Origin: Pseudomonas sp. W4I3
GTDB lineage: Bacteria > Pseudomonadota > Gammaproteobacteria > Pseudomonadales > Pseudomonadaceae
Length of the DNA stretch: 64,000 nt
Direction: 5' to 3'
NCBI RefSeq assembly: GCF_030816195.1
Contig: NZ_JAUSXS010000001.1
Location: 5,727,501-5,791,500, forward strand
Position numbers and translations under genes: made by a program. The notes under the pieces are model-generated. The model worked only from the letters and a program-made list of their open reading frames with translations, made no database searches and was not told where the DNA came from. Within the stretch, counting starts at the first letter, position 1. Every line of letters begins with the position of its first letter. Positions 56,915-64,000 of the stretch are shown here, one piece after another.

Positions 56915-57397
56915 ATGGCTAAACAAAAGAAACACCCCACAGGGACCATCGCGCAAAATAAAAAGGCGCGACACGATTACTTCATCGAACATCGGTTCGA
57001 GGCTGGTCTGGTCCTGGCCGGCTGGGAAGTAAAGAGTCTGCGTGCCAGCAAGCTGCAGCTGGTCGACAGCTATGTGCTGCTCAAGGATGGCGAGGCATGG
57101 CTGCTTGGCAGTCATATCACCCCGCTGACCACTGCGAGCACCCACGTGATTGCCGACCCGGTGCGCACGCGCAAACTGCTGCTCAATGCCCGCGAGCTGG
57201 AAAAACTCGCTGCGGCCGTGCAACAGAAAGGCTACGCGTGCATCTGCTTGTCCTGGTACTGGAGCAAGCACCTGGTCAAGTGCGAGATTGCACTGGGCAA
57301 GGGCAAGAAGGAATACGACAAACGCGATACCGAACGCGAGCGCGACTCCAATCGCGAATTGCATCGCGCGGTGCGCAACAAGGGCAAGGAAGAATAA
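56915..57397 (+). CDS. smpB: SsrA-binding protein SmpB
   Basis: A 160-residue RNA-binding protein required for trans-translation with tmRNA. Family blocks: ARHDYFIEHRFEAGLVLAGWEVKSLR, DSYVLLKDGEAWLLG, and a basic C-terminal tail (KGKKEYDKRDTERERDSNREL) that enters the decoding centre. I placed the start at ATG 56915 (MAKQKKHPTG). Its partner ssrA lies 6.1 kb downstream at 63538. Confidence 0.97.
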   Translation: MAKQKKHPTGTIAQNKKARHDYFIEHRFEAGLVLAGWEVKSLRASKLQLVDSYVLLKDGEAWLLGSHITPLTTASTHVIADPVRTRKLLLNARELEKLAAAVQQKGYACICLSWYWSKHLVKCEIALGKGKKEYDKRDTERERDSNRELHRAVRNKGKEE

Positions 57398-57406
57398 CCT
57401 TGTGAC

Positions 57407-57440
57407 GCTGCAGCTTCGGGCTACCCGCCCGAGGCTACAG
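57407..57440. terminator. Hairpin between smpB and lldR
   Basis: CTTCGGGC/GCCCGAGG flanked by further CTGCAG/CTACAG pairing lies between the convergent genes and overlaps the lldR stop. A likely bidirectional terminator. Confidence 0.5.
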
Positions 57441-58202
57441 GCCCTTGCGTCGCTCCGCCCGGGCTACGCGCTGAACCTCCTGACGCACCTCCTCCAGCAC
57501 TTCCTGCACATACAGCAGGTGACGTGTTGAAATCTCCCGCGCCTGCTCGGCCCGCCCTTCAATAATTGCCAGGTACAGGTCGCGATGCTGACTGATCAGC
57601 ATGTCGCGGGTCTCGCTGCGCTGCTGATACATGCCGCCAATGTTGGTCACCACATTACGCTTGAGCAGATCAAACAGCCCGCGAATGGTATGCAGCAACA
57701 CGGCGTTATGACTGGCCTCAGCAATGGCCAGGTGAAACCTCGCATCAGCAGCACCCTCCTCTACTCGACTCACCTCATCGGCACGCGCATAGCAATCCTG
57801 CAACGCTTCGAAAGCCGCCTTCAGCCGCTCACGATCAACTTCGGTTGCACGTAATGCCGCGTAGTAGGCACAGGAAGCTTCAAGCGTCTGGCGAAACTCC
57901 AGCAAGTCCCGCTGCGCCTCAGGATTGTTTTCCAGCAAATGCAACAGAGGGTCGCTAAAGGTCGACCCGAGCGACTCCACGACATAATTGCCTCCGCCCT
58001 GACGGCTGACCAACAACCCCTTGGCCGCCAGCTTCTGGATCGCTTCCCGCAACGAAGGGCGCGACACGCCAAATTGCTCAGCCAAAGCGCGCTCGGCCGG
58101 CAAACGCTCGCCCGACTTCAACGTGCCCTCAAGGATCATGCCCTCAAGCTGCTCGACAATATCGTCAGACAAACGGCGCTGACGCACCTGATCAAACCCC
58201 AT
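57435..58202 (-). CDS. lldR: FadR-family lactate regulator LldR
   Basis: A 255-residue GntR/FadR-type repressor. The N-terminal winged helix (ERLPAERALAEQFGVSRPSLREAIQKL, given as its core ERALAEQFGVSRPSLREA) is followed by an FCD ligand domain with the conserved Asp/His sites (DARFHLAIAEASHN). In the known system it represses lldP and lactate dehydrogenase genes and is released by lactate. It is divergent from lldP, with its operator at 58395-58411. Confidence 0.93.
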   Translation of the reverse strand: MGFDQVRQRRLSDDIVEQLEGMILEGTLKSGERLPAERALAEQFGVSRPSLREAIQKLAAKGLLVSRQGGGNYVVESLGSTFSDPLLHLLENNPEAQRDLLEFRQTLEASCAYYAALRATEVDRERLKAAFEALQDCYARADEVSRVEEGAADARFHLAIAEASHNAVLLHTIRGLFDLLKRNVVTNIGGMYQQRSETRDMLISQHRDLYLAIIEGRAEQAREISTRHLLYVQEVLEEVRQEVQRVARAERRKGL

Positions 58203-58347
58203 AACCCACTCTCCACCATCCCGACCACTCGCCGGGGCCTCTATTCTGGCCTATCGCCGCGCGCGCGGCACCTATCAGAACGCCCTCGATTCAGCCGATC
58301 AGAACAATCAACGCCCTGCGTACGACCAAAGTTTCGCAGGCGGCAAA

Positions 58348-58411
58348 TTGACACACCCCTGCCTGGCCTCTTAATCTAGCCCACAGCGACTGTAAATTGG
58401 TATTACCAATT
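58348..58411 (+). promoter_or_regulatory. lldP promoter and LldR operator
   Basis: TTGACA (58348-58353) and TAATCT (58372-58377), 18 bp apart, form the promoter. AATTGGTATTACCAATT at 58395-58411 is a perfect 17-bp palindrome just past the predicted start and matches LldR operators of the AATTGGNNNNNCCAATT type. Confidence 0.82.
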
Positions 58412-58452
58412 ACCCAAGCCATACAAACAACAACAATCAGGGGCCACCCCAT

Positions 58453-60147
58453 ATGCAAACCTGGCAACAGCTCTACAGCCCTCTCGGCAGTCTCGGCGTA
58501 TCTGCATTGGCCGCCGTTATCCCCATCGTATTTTTCTTCCTGGCCCTGGCCGTATTCCGCCTCAAGGGGCACGTGGCCGGCAGCATCACCCTCGCGCTGT
58601 CGATCCTGGTCGCCATCTTCGCCTTTCAGATGCCGGTAGACATGGCCCTTGCCGCCGCCGGCTATGGCTTTGCCTATGGTTTGTGGCCGATTGCGTGGAT
58701 CATCGTGGCCGCGGTATTTCTCTACAAGTTGACAGTCAAGAGCGGCCAGTTCGAAATCATCCGCAGCTCGGTCCTGTCGATTACCGACGATCAACGCCTG
58801 CAAGTCCTGCTGATCGGTTTCTGCTTCGGCGCCTTCCTCGAAGGTGCGGCCGGTTTCGGTGCGCCCGTGGCCATTACCGCCGCGCTGCTGGTAGGCCTGG
58901 GTTTCAACCCGCTCTATGCCGCCGGCCTGTGCCTGATTGCCAACACCGCCCCCGTCGCCTTTGGCGCGCTGGGCATCCCGATCATCGTTGCAGGCCAAGT
59001 CACCGGCATCGACGCGTTCAAGATCGGCGCGATGACCGGCCGCCAACTGCCATTGCTGTCGTTGTTCGTGCCCTTCTGGTTGGTGTTCATGATGGACGGC
59101 CTGCGCGGCGTTCGCGAAACCTGGCCCGCAGCCCTGGTGGCGGGCTTGAGCTTCGCCGTCACACAGTATTTCACCTCCAACTTCATCGGCCCGGAACTGC
59201 CGGACATCACCTCTGCACTGGCCAGCCTGATCGCCCTGACCTTGTTCCTGAAAGTCTGGCAACCCAAGCGCACCGCCGGCGCACAGATTGCCGGCGCCAC
59301 CTCGAGCACAGCGGTCACCGCCAGCGCTGGCGGCTTCGGCCTGCCACGCAACACCCTTGTTTCGCCGTACAGCCTGGGGCAGATTTTCAAGGCGTGGTCG
59401 CCGTTCCTGATCCTCACCGTACTGGTCACCCTCTGGACCCTCAAACCCTTCAAGGCGATGTTCGCCGCCGGCGGCTCGATGTACAGCTGGGTGTTCAACT
59501 TCGCGATCCCGCACCTGGACCAACTGGTGATCAAAGTCGCACCGATCGTCACCAACCCCACCGCCATCCCGGCCGTGTTCAAGCTGGACCCGATTTCAGC
59601 AACCGGCACCGCGATTTTCTTCTCGGCGCTGATCTCGATGGCAGTTCTGAAGATAGACTTCAAAACTGGTCTTACCACTTTTAAAGAAACCTTTTACGAA
59701 CTGCGCTGGCCGATCCTGTCCATCGGCATGGTGCTGGCCTTCGCCTTTGTCACCAACTATTCGGGCATGTCGTCCACCATGGCCCTGGTCCTGGCCGGCA
59801 CCGGCGCTGCCTTCCCCTTCTTCTCGCCTTTCCTCGGCTGGCTTGGGGTTTTTCTGACAGGCTCCGACACTTCGTCCAATGCCCTGTTCAGCTCGTTGCA
59901 AGCCACCACCGCACACCAGATCGGCGTCAACGACACCTTGCTGGTCGCGGCAAACACCAGCGGTGGCGTGACCGGCAAAATGATCTCGCCGCAATCCATC
60001 GCCGTCGCCTGTGCGGCGACCGGCCTGGTGGGCAAAGAATCCGACCTGTTCCGCTTCACCCTCAAGCACAGCCTGTTTTTTGCCACCCTCGTCGGGCTGA
60101 TCACCTTGGCGCAAGCGTATTGGTTCACCGGTATGCTGGTGCACTGA
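58453..60147 (+). CDS. lldP: L-lactate permease LldP
   Basis: A 564-residue inner-membrane proton-lactate symporter with about 13 hydrophobic helices. The family signature GFCFGAFLEGAAGFGAPVAIT is near residue 130, followed by NTAPVAFGALGIPI. The end has NTSGGVTGKMISPQSIAVACAA. It imports D- and L-lactate (and glycolate in some species). It is the first gene of the lactate operon and lies just downstream of the LldR operator. Confidence 0.95.
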   Translation: MQTWQQLYSPLGSLGVSALAAVIPIVFFFLALAVFRLKGHVAGSITLALSILVAIFAFQMPVDMALAAAGYGFAYGLWPIAWIIVAAVFLYKLTVKSGQFEIIRSSVLSITDDQRLQVLLIGFCFGAFLEGAAGFGAPVAITAALLVGLGFNPLYAAGLCLIANTAPVAFGALGIPIIVAGQVTGIDAFKIGAMTGRQLPLLSLFVPFWLVFMMDGLRGVRETWPAALVAGLSFAVTQYFTSNFIGPELPDITSALASLIALTLFLKVWQPKRTAGAQIAGATSSTAVTASAGGFGLPRNTLVSPYSLGQIFKAWSPFLILTVLVTLWTLKPFKAMFAAGGSMYSWVFNFAIPHLDQLVIKVAPIVTNPTAIPAVFKLDPISATGTAIFFSALISMAVLKIDFKTGLTTFKETFYELRWPILSIGMVLAFAFVTNYSGMSSTMALVLAGTGAAFPFFSPFLGWLGVFLTGSDTSSNALFSSLQATTAHQIGVNDTLLVAANTSGGVTGKMISPQSIAVACAATGLVGKESDLFRFTLKHSLFFATLVGLITLAQAYWFTGMLVH

Positions 60148-60217
60148 GACGCGCACGTAATAGGGTAAGAATCGACGCCGGACAACCATGCCGGCGTCAG
60201 CTATTTCTGGAGGACCG

Positions 60218-63028
60218 ATGAGCCTGCCTGCTGGATTCCTGAACGACGTCGCACAACTGATTCCGAAAGATCGTCGTTTTGACGATGCACTTTCCACCCT
60301 TGCCTTCGGCACCGACGCCAGCTTTTACCGATTGATCCCACAGTTGGTGATTCGCGTTGAATCGGAAGACGAAGTCGTCACGCTGCTGCAACTGGCCCAG
60401 CGCGACCGTGTGTCCGTGACGTTCCGCGCGGCGGGCACCAGTTTGTCCGGCCAAGCCATCAGCGACTCGGTGCTGATCGTGCTCGGTGAGCAGTGGAATG
60501 GCCGCGAAATCCGCGGGCAAGGCATGCAGATCCGCCTGCAACCCGGCGTCATCGGCGCCCAGGCCAACGCCTGGCTTGCGCCATACGGGCGCAAGATCGG
60601 GCCGGACCCGGCGTCGATCAACGCCTGTAAAATTGGCGGCATCGTCGCTAACAACGCCAGTGGCATGTGCTGCGGCACGGCACAAAATACCTATCACACC
60701 CTGGCCGGTATTCGTCTGGTACTGGCCGACGGCAGCCGCCTGGACACCGAAGACTCCGCCAGCGTCCAAGCCTTCCGCCAGTCCCATGGAGCGCTGCTTG
60801 AGCGCCTGGCAGCACTGGGCCGCGAGACACGGGCAAACGCCGAGCTGGCTGCAAAGATCCGCCACAAATACCGTCTGAAAAATACCACCGGCCTGTCGCT
60901 CAACGCCCTGGTGGATTTTGATGACCCGCTGGATATCCTCAGCCATCTGCTGGTGGGCTCCGAAGGCACGCTGGGTTTTATCAGCGCGGTGACCTACGAC
61001 ACAGTGGTCGATCACCCAAACAAAGCCTCAGCGCTGATCGTGTTCCCGGACGTCGAGACCTGCTGCAACGCGGTGACCGTGCTGAAAACCCAACCGGTCT
61101 CGGCGGTCGAGCTGCTGGACCGGCGCAGCCTGCGCTCGGTACAGAACAAGCCGGGCATGCCGGAGTTCGTGCAGCATCTATCGGAAAATGCCTGCGCACT
61201 GCTGATCGAATCCCGCGCGGCCTCGTCGTCATTGCTGCATGAGCAGCGTGCACTGATCATGGCCTCCCTGGCCTCTTTCCCCGTGGAGAAACAGGTCGAC
61301 TTCACCGAAGACCCGCTGGAAAACGCTCGCCTCTGGGCAATCCGCAAGGACACCTTTCCCGCCGTGGGCGCCGTGCGCAAAACCGGTACCACGGTAATCA
61401 TCGAAGACGTCACTTTCCCGGTCGAGCAGCTGGCGACTGGCGTTAACCGCCTGATCGAACTGTTCGACAAACATCACTACGACGAAGCCATCCTTTTCGG
61501 ACACGCCCTGGAAGGCAATCTGCACTTCGTGTTCACTCAAGGCTTCAACAGCAGCGCCGAAGTCGCACGCTACCAGGCGTTCATGGACGATGTTGCACAC
61601 TTGGTGGCGGTTGAGTTCGCAGGGTCGCTGAAAGCCGAACACGGCACTGGCCGCAACATGGCGCCGTTTGTCGAGCTGGAATGGGGCAGTGATGCCTTTC
61701 AACTGATGTGGCAGCTCAAGCGCCTGCTGGACCCCAACGGCATCCTCAACCCAGACGTGGTGCTCAGCCATGACCCGCAGATTCACCTCAAGCACCTCAA
61801 GCCCCTGCCTGCCGCCGATGAGCTTGTGGATAAGTGCATTGAGTGCGGCTTCTGCGAACCGGTTTGCCCGTCCAAAGGACTGACCTTGAGCCCGCGCCAA
61901 CGCATTGTGATCTGGCGCGACATCCAGGCTAAAAAACGCGCCGGCGTGGACACCACCGAACTGGAAGCGGCCTATCACTACCAAGGCATCGACACCTGCG
62001 CCGCAACCGGCCTGTGCGCCCAACGCTGCCCCGTAGGCATCAATACCGGCGACCTGGTAAAAAAGCTGCGCAGCCGCGACGCCGACCGTACGAAAACCGC
62101 CGAATGGCTCGCCACCCATTTCGCCACCGCGTTGCAAGGTGCGCGCTTTACCCTGCATGTCGCCAACGGCGCGCGCATGCTACTGGGAGCGCCACGCCTG
62201 GCGAAGTTATCGGCCCGCTTGACCAGGCTGTCCAAGGGACAGGTCCCGCAATGGACCAACGCCATGCCGCAACCGGAAAAAGCCATTCGCTTCAGCCCGG
62301 CCGTCAACGACGAGCGACCTCGGGTGGTCTACCTGGCGGCCTGCGTCTCACGCGCCATGGGCCCGGCTGCGGGTGATAAAGAACAAATGTCGCTGTACGA
62401 CAAAACCCGTGGCCTGCTGGAAAAAGCCGGTTACCAAGTCGTCTTTCCCGACAATCAAGACAACCTGTGCTGCGGCCAGCCCTTCGCCTCCAAAGGCTAC
62501 GCCGAACAGGCCGAACACAAACGCCAGGAACTGATCGGCGCGCTGCTCCACGCCAGCCGTGGCGGCCTCGACCCGATCTATTGCGACACCAGCCCGTGCA
62601 CCTTGCGCCTGGTACAAGACCTGGGCGAGACGCGCCTGGACCTCTACGACCCGGTACGCTTTATCCGCACCCATCTTATGGACCGCCTCGACTTCACGCC
62701 GCAGGAAGCGCCCATCGCCGTGCACGTCACCTGCAGCACCCAGCACCTGGGCGAAAGCCAAGCGCTGATCGACCTCGCCCGACGCTGCGCCAAGACCGTC
62801 GTCATTCCCGAAGGCATTCACTGCTGCGGCTTTGCCGGCGATAAAGGCTTTATCACGCCGGAACTCAACGCCCACTCACTGCGCACCCTCAAGGACGCGG
62901 TGCAGCACTGCAGCGAAGGCATTTCCACCAGCCGCACCTGCGAGATCGGCCTGACCCAGCACGGCGGCATCGATTATCACGGGCTGGTGTACCTCGTGGA
63001 CCGCGTAACCCAGGCCCGCGCCCACTAA
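60218..63028 (+). CDS. lldE: FAD- and Fe-S-containing D-lactate dehydrogenase (Dld-II type)
   Basis: A 936-residue fused membrane-associated dehydrogenase. An FAD_binding_4 domain (FRAAGTSLSGQAISD...GPDPASINACKIGGIVANNASG) comes first, then the FAD-oxidase C-terminal domain (KAEHGTGRNMAPFVELEWG). Two Fe-S segments follow: CIECGFCEPVCP at residues 540-551 and CAATGLCAQRCP from 594. Two CCG modules (CCGQPFASKG and CCGFAGDKGF) end the protein. It matches the D-iLDH/Dld-II of Pseudomonas lactate operons (called lldE or dld), which oxidise D-lactate; a related D-2-hydroxyglutarate activity cannot be excluded. I chose ATG 60218 over 60188 because CTGGAGGA precedes it. It follows lldP by 70 bp; no lldD lies between. 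Confidence 0.9.
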   Translation: MSLPAGFLNDVAQLIPKDRRFDDALSTLAFGTDASFYRLIPQLVIRVESEDEVVTLLQLAQRDRVSVTFRAAGTSLSGQAISDSVLIVLGEQWNGREIRGQGMQIRLQPGVIGAQANAWLAPYGRKIGPDPASINACKIGGIVANNASGMCCGTAQNTYHTLAGIRLVLADGSRLDTEDSASVQAFRQSHGALLERLAALGRETRANAELAAKIRHKYRLKNTTGLSLNALVDFDDPLDILSHLLVGSEGTLGFISAVTYDTVVDHPNKASALIVFPDVETCCNAVTVLKTQPVSAVELLDRRSLRSVQNKPGMPEFVQHLSENACALLIESRAASSSLLHEQRALIMASLASFPVEKQVDFTEDPLENARLWAIRKDTFPAVGAVRKTGTTVIIEDVTFPVEQLATGVNRLIELFDKHHYDEAILFGHALEGNLHFVFTQGFNSSAEVARYQAFMDDVAHLVAVEFAGSLKAEHGTGRNMAPFVELEWGSDAFQLMWQLKRLLDPNGILNPDVVLSHDPQIHLKHLKPLPAADELVDKCIECGFCEPVCPSKGLTLSPRQRIVIWRDIQAKKRAGVDTTELEAAYHYQGIDTCAATGLCAQRCPVGINTGDLVKKLRSRDADRTKTAEWLATHFATALQGARFTLHVANGARMLLGAPRLAKLSARLTRLSKGQVPQWTNAMPQPEKAIRFSPAVNDERPRVVYLAACVSRAMGPAAGDKEQMSLYDKTRGLLEKAGYQVVFPDNQDNLCCGQPFASKGYAEQAEHKRQELIGALLHASRGGLDPIYCDTSPCTLRLVQDLGETRLDLYDPVRFIRTHLMDRLDFTPQEAPIAVHVTCSTQHLGESQALIDLARRCAKTVVIPEGIHCCGFAGDKGFITPELNAHSLRTLKDAVQHCSEGISTSRTCEIGLTQHGGIDYHGLVYLVDRVTQARAH

Positions 63029-63162
63029 CCCTGCAAAAAAACCGAACCCTTGCGCGCCGGCGTAGTCATCTGCATAGGCCTCGACAACGAGGCCCATCAG
63101 TGATGTCGCTGGCAAGCCCGCAACGCCAGCAGCGTCGAGCCCATTTCGCAAGGAGATACCTT

Positions 63163-63441
63163 ATGAAGCGTTCCGCTCTTGCTGGCTTGTTCATGACCGC
63201 TGCGATGCTGGCGTCCCCTGCCTTTGCGGCCGGTGATAAAGACCTGTGCCAGATCAACCTCGACAAAATCAACAACGGCAAAGCGCTCCTCGCTACCGAC
63301 ACCAGTGGCAAAAGCGGCGAAATCGACACCGCCGTCGCCCAAGCAAAAGCGGCCAGCGCCGCGGGTGATCACAAAAAGTGTATCGAAATCACCTCCAAGG
63401 CCCTGCAAGACCTGCAGAACAGCGAAAAAGGCGGTCAGTGA
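63163..63441 (+). CDS. Small exported protein, function unknown
   Basis: A 92-residue secreted protein. A clear signal peptide (MKRSALAGLFMTAAMLASPA, cleaved after FAA) is followed by about 70 residues: CQINLDKINNGKALLATD..., then an Ala-rich helical segment, then HKKCIEITSKALQDLQ. The two Cys residues could form a disulphide. ATG 63163 has a strong AAGGAG upstream. The next gene is ssrA. I recognise no domain of known function. Confidence 0.8.
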   Translation: MKRSALAGLFMTAAMLASPAFAAGDKDLCQINLDKINNGKALLATDTSGKSGEIDTAVAQAKAASAAGDHKKCIEITSKALQDLQNSEKGGQ

Positions 63442-63448
63442 GTGATAA

Positions 63449-63474
63449 CGGGGCCAACCTTCGGGTTGGCCTTC
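63449..63474 (+). terminator. Terminator after the small exported protein
   Basis: GGCCAACC-TTCG-GGTTGGCC followed by TTCC: a stable stem with a TTCG loop, upstream of ssrA. Confidence 0.65.
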
Positions 63475-63537
63475 CGTGACGGTTTGGCGTACACTGCACA
63501 GGCTTGTCACTCACGAGAAACAACGAGTTACAAGCAC

Positions 63538-63935
63538 GGGGCCGTTTAGGATTCGACGCCGGTCGCGAAACTTTAGGTGCATGCCGAGTTGGTAACAGAA
63601 CTCGTAAATCCACTGTTGCAACTTCTTATAGTTGCCAATGACGAAAACTACGGCCAGGAATTCGCTATCGCTGCGTAAGCAGCCTTAGATCCTGAGCTTC
63701 TGGTACCTTCGGGTCCAGCAATCACCAGGGGATGTCTGTAAACCCAAAGTGATTGTCATATAGAACAGAATCGCCGTGCAGTACGTTGTGGACGAAGCGG
63801 CTAAAACTTACACAACTCGCCCAAAGCACCCTGCCCTTCGGGTCGCTGAGGGTTAACTTAATAGAAACGGCTAAGCATGTAGTACCGACAGCGGAGTACT
63901 GGCGGACGGGGGTTCAAATCCCCCCGGCTCCACCA
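63538..63935 (+). ncRNA. ssrA: tmRNA (ssrA)
   Basis: A 398-nt transfer-messenger RNA. The acceptor pairs GGGGCCG (63538-63544) with CGGCTCC (63925-63931), followed by A and encoded CCA. The T arm GACGGGGGTTCAAATCCCCC is complete, and the D-like loop follows GGATTCGAC. The resume codon GCC at 63634 opens a 14-codon tag, ANDENYGQEFAIAA, stop TAA at 63676. Pseudoknots are indicated by pairings such as TTCTGGTACC...TTCGGGTCCAGCA. With SmpB it releases stalled ribosomes and tags the nascent chains for ClpXP and related proteases. Confidence 0.97.
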
Positions 63936-63945
63936 TTTCATCATC

Positions 63946-63972
63946 TAAAGACGTCTACGGACGTCTTTTTTT
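63946..63972 (+). terminator. ssrA terminator
   Basis: AGACGTC (63949-63955) and GACGTCT (63960-63966) with a four-base loop and a T-run, 14 bases past CCA. Confidence 0.92.
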
Positions 63973-64000
63973 GTGCCTGGAATCCATTAAATACGGGGGC

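Noticed and set aside
63538..64000. tmRNA 3' end as an attachment site of an integrated element
   Set aside because: ssrA is a common integration site, but its terminator follows normally and no integrase or repeated att sequence is visible in the remaining 65 bases.

Overview
This 64 kb window is a piece of Pseudomonas chromosome, most likely from the P. fluorescens group. The evidence is the gene order, which follows from memory the P. aeruginosa PA4701-PA4772 region almost gene for gene, the GC-rich coding sequence, P. fluorescens-type REP/REPIN repeats, and three Pseudomonas-specific regulatory RNAs or modules (PrrF, CbrAB-CrcZ, tmRNA). It is core genome. I see no integrase, transposase, phage, plasmid, CRISPR or defence genes.

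Layout. 1-6.5 kb: end of a P-loop kinase gene, a pentapeptide protein, a TfoX C-terminal-domain protein, a Fur-controlled PrrF sRNA, the haemin importer hmuTUV (minus strand), a divergent small Rieske protein, sfsA and an aminotransferase. 6.5-21.4 kb (plus strand): dksA, gluQ, a small membrane protein gene, cbrA, cbrB, the CrcZ sRNA, pcnB, folK, panB, panC, pgi and an acetyl-CoA synthetase. 21.5-26.4 kb: an RlmI-type methyltransferase, a giant AsmA/DUF748 protein, and a BON-domain periplasmic protein (minus) behind what looks like a sigma-54 promoter. 26.7-41.2 kb (minus): the expression superoperon tRNA-Leu, tRNA-fMet, rimP, nusA, infB, rbfA, truB, rpsO, pnp, preceded by ftsH, folP, glmM, tpiA and secG. 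41.4-52.9 kb: rlmE, yhbY (plus), greA-carB-carA with a likely attenuator, dapB, and the heat-shock set grpE-dnaK-dnaJ. 53.2-64 kb: recN (LexA box), fur, bamE, rnfH, a frameshifted ratA, smpB, the lactate locus lldR / lldP-D-lactate dehydrogenase (no lldD between them), a small secreted protein, and the tmRNA gene ssrA near the right end.

How the pieces work together. Iron: hmuTUV and PrrF both carry Fur-box matches, and fur itself lies 50 kb away. Carbon: CbrAB drives CrcZ through a textbook CbrB site plus sigma-54 promoter, and CrcZ titrates Hfq/Crc to relieve catabolite repression. Translation: smpB and ssrA (trans-translation) lie about 6 kb apart. Stress: grpE-dnaK-dnaJ has a sigma-32 promoter and recN an SOS box.

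Most interesting items: the sigma-54-like promoter with a perfect 12-bp inverted repeat upstream of the BON gene; the single-base frameshift in ratA; a carA leader with a mini-ORF containing Arg codons abutting an intrinsic terminator; the missing lldD; and a hairpin covering the ribosome-binding region of the gene after greA. I did not find a convincing wholly new multi-gene system.
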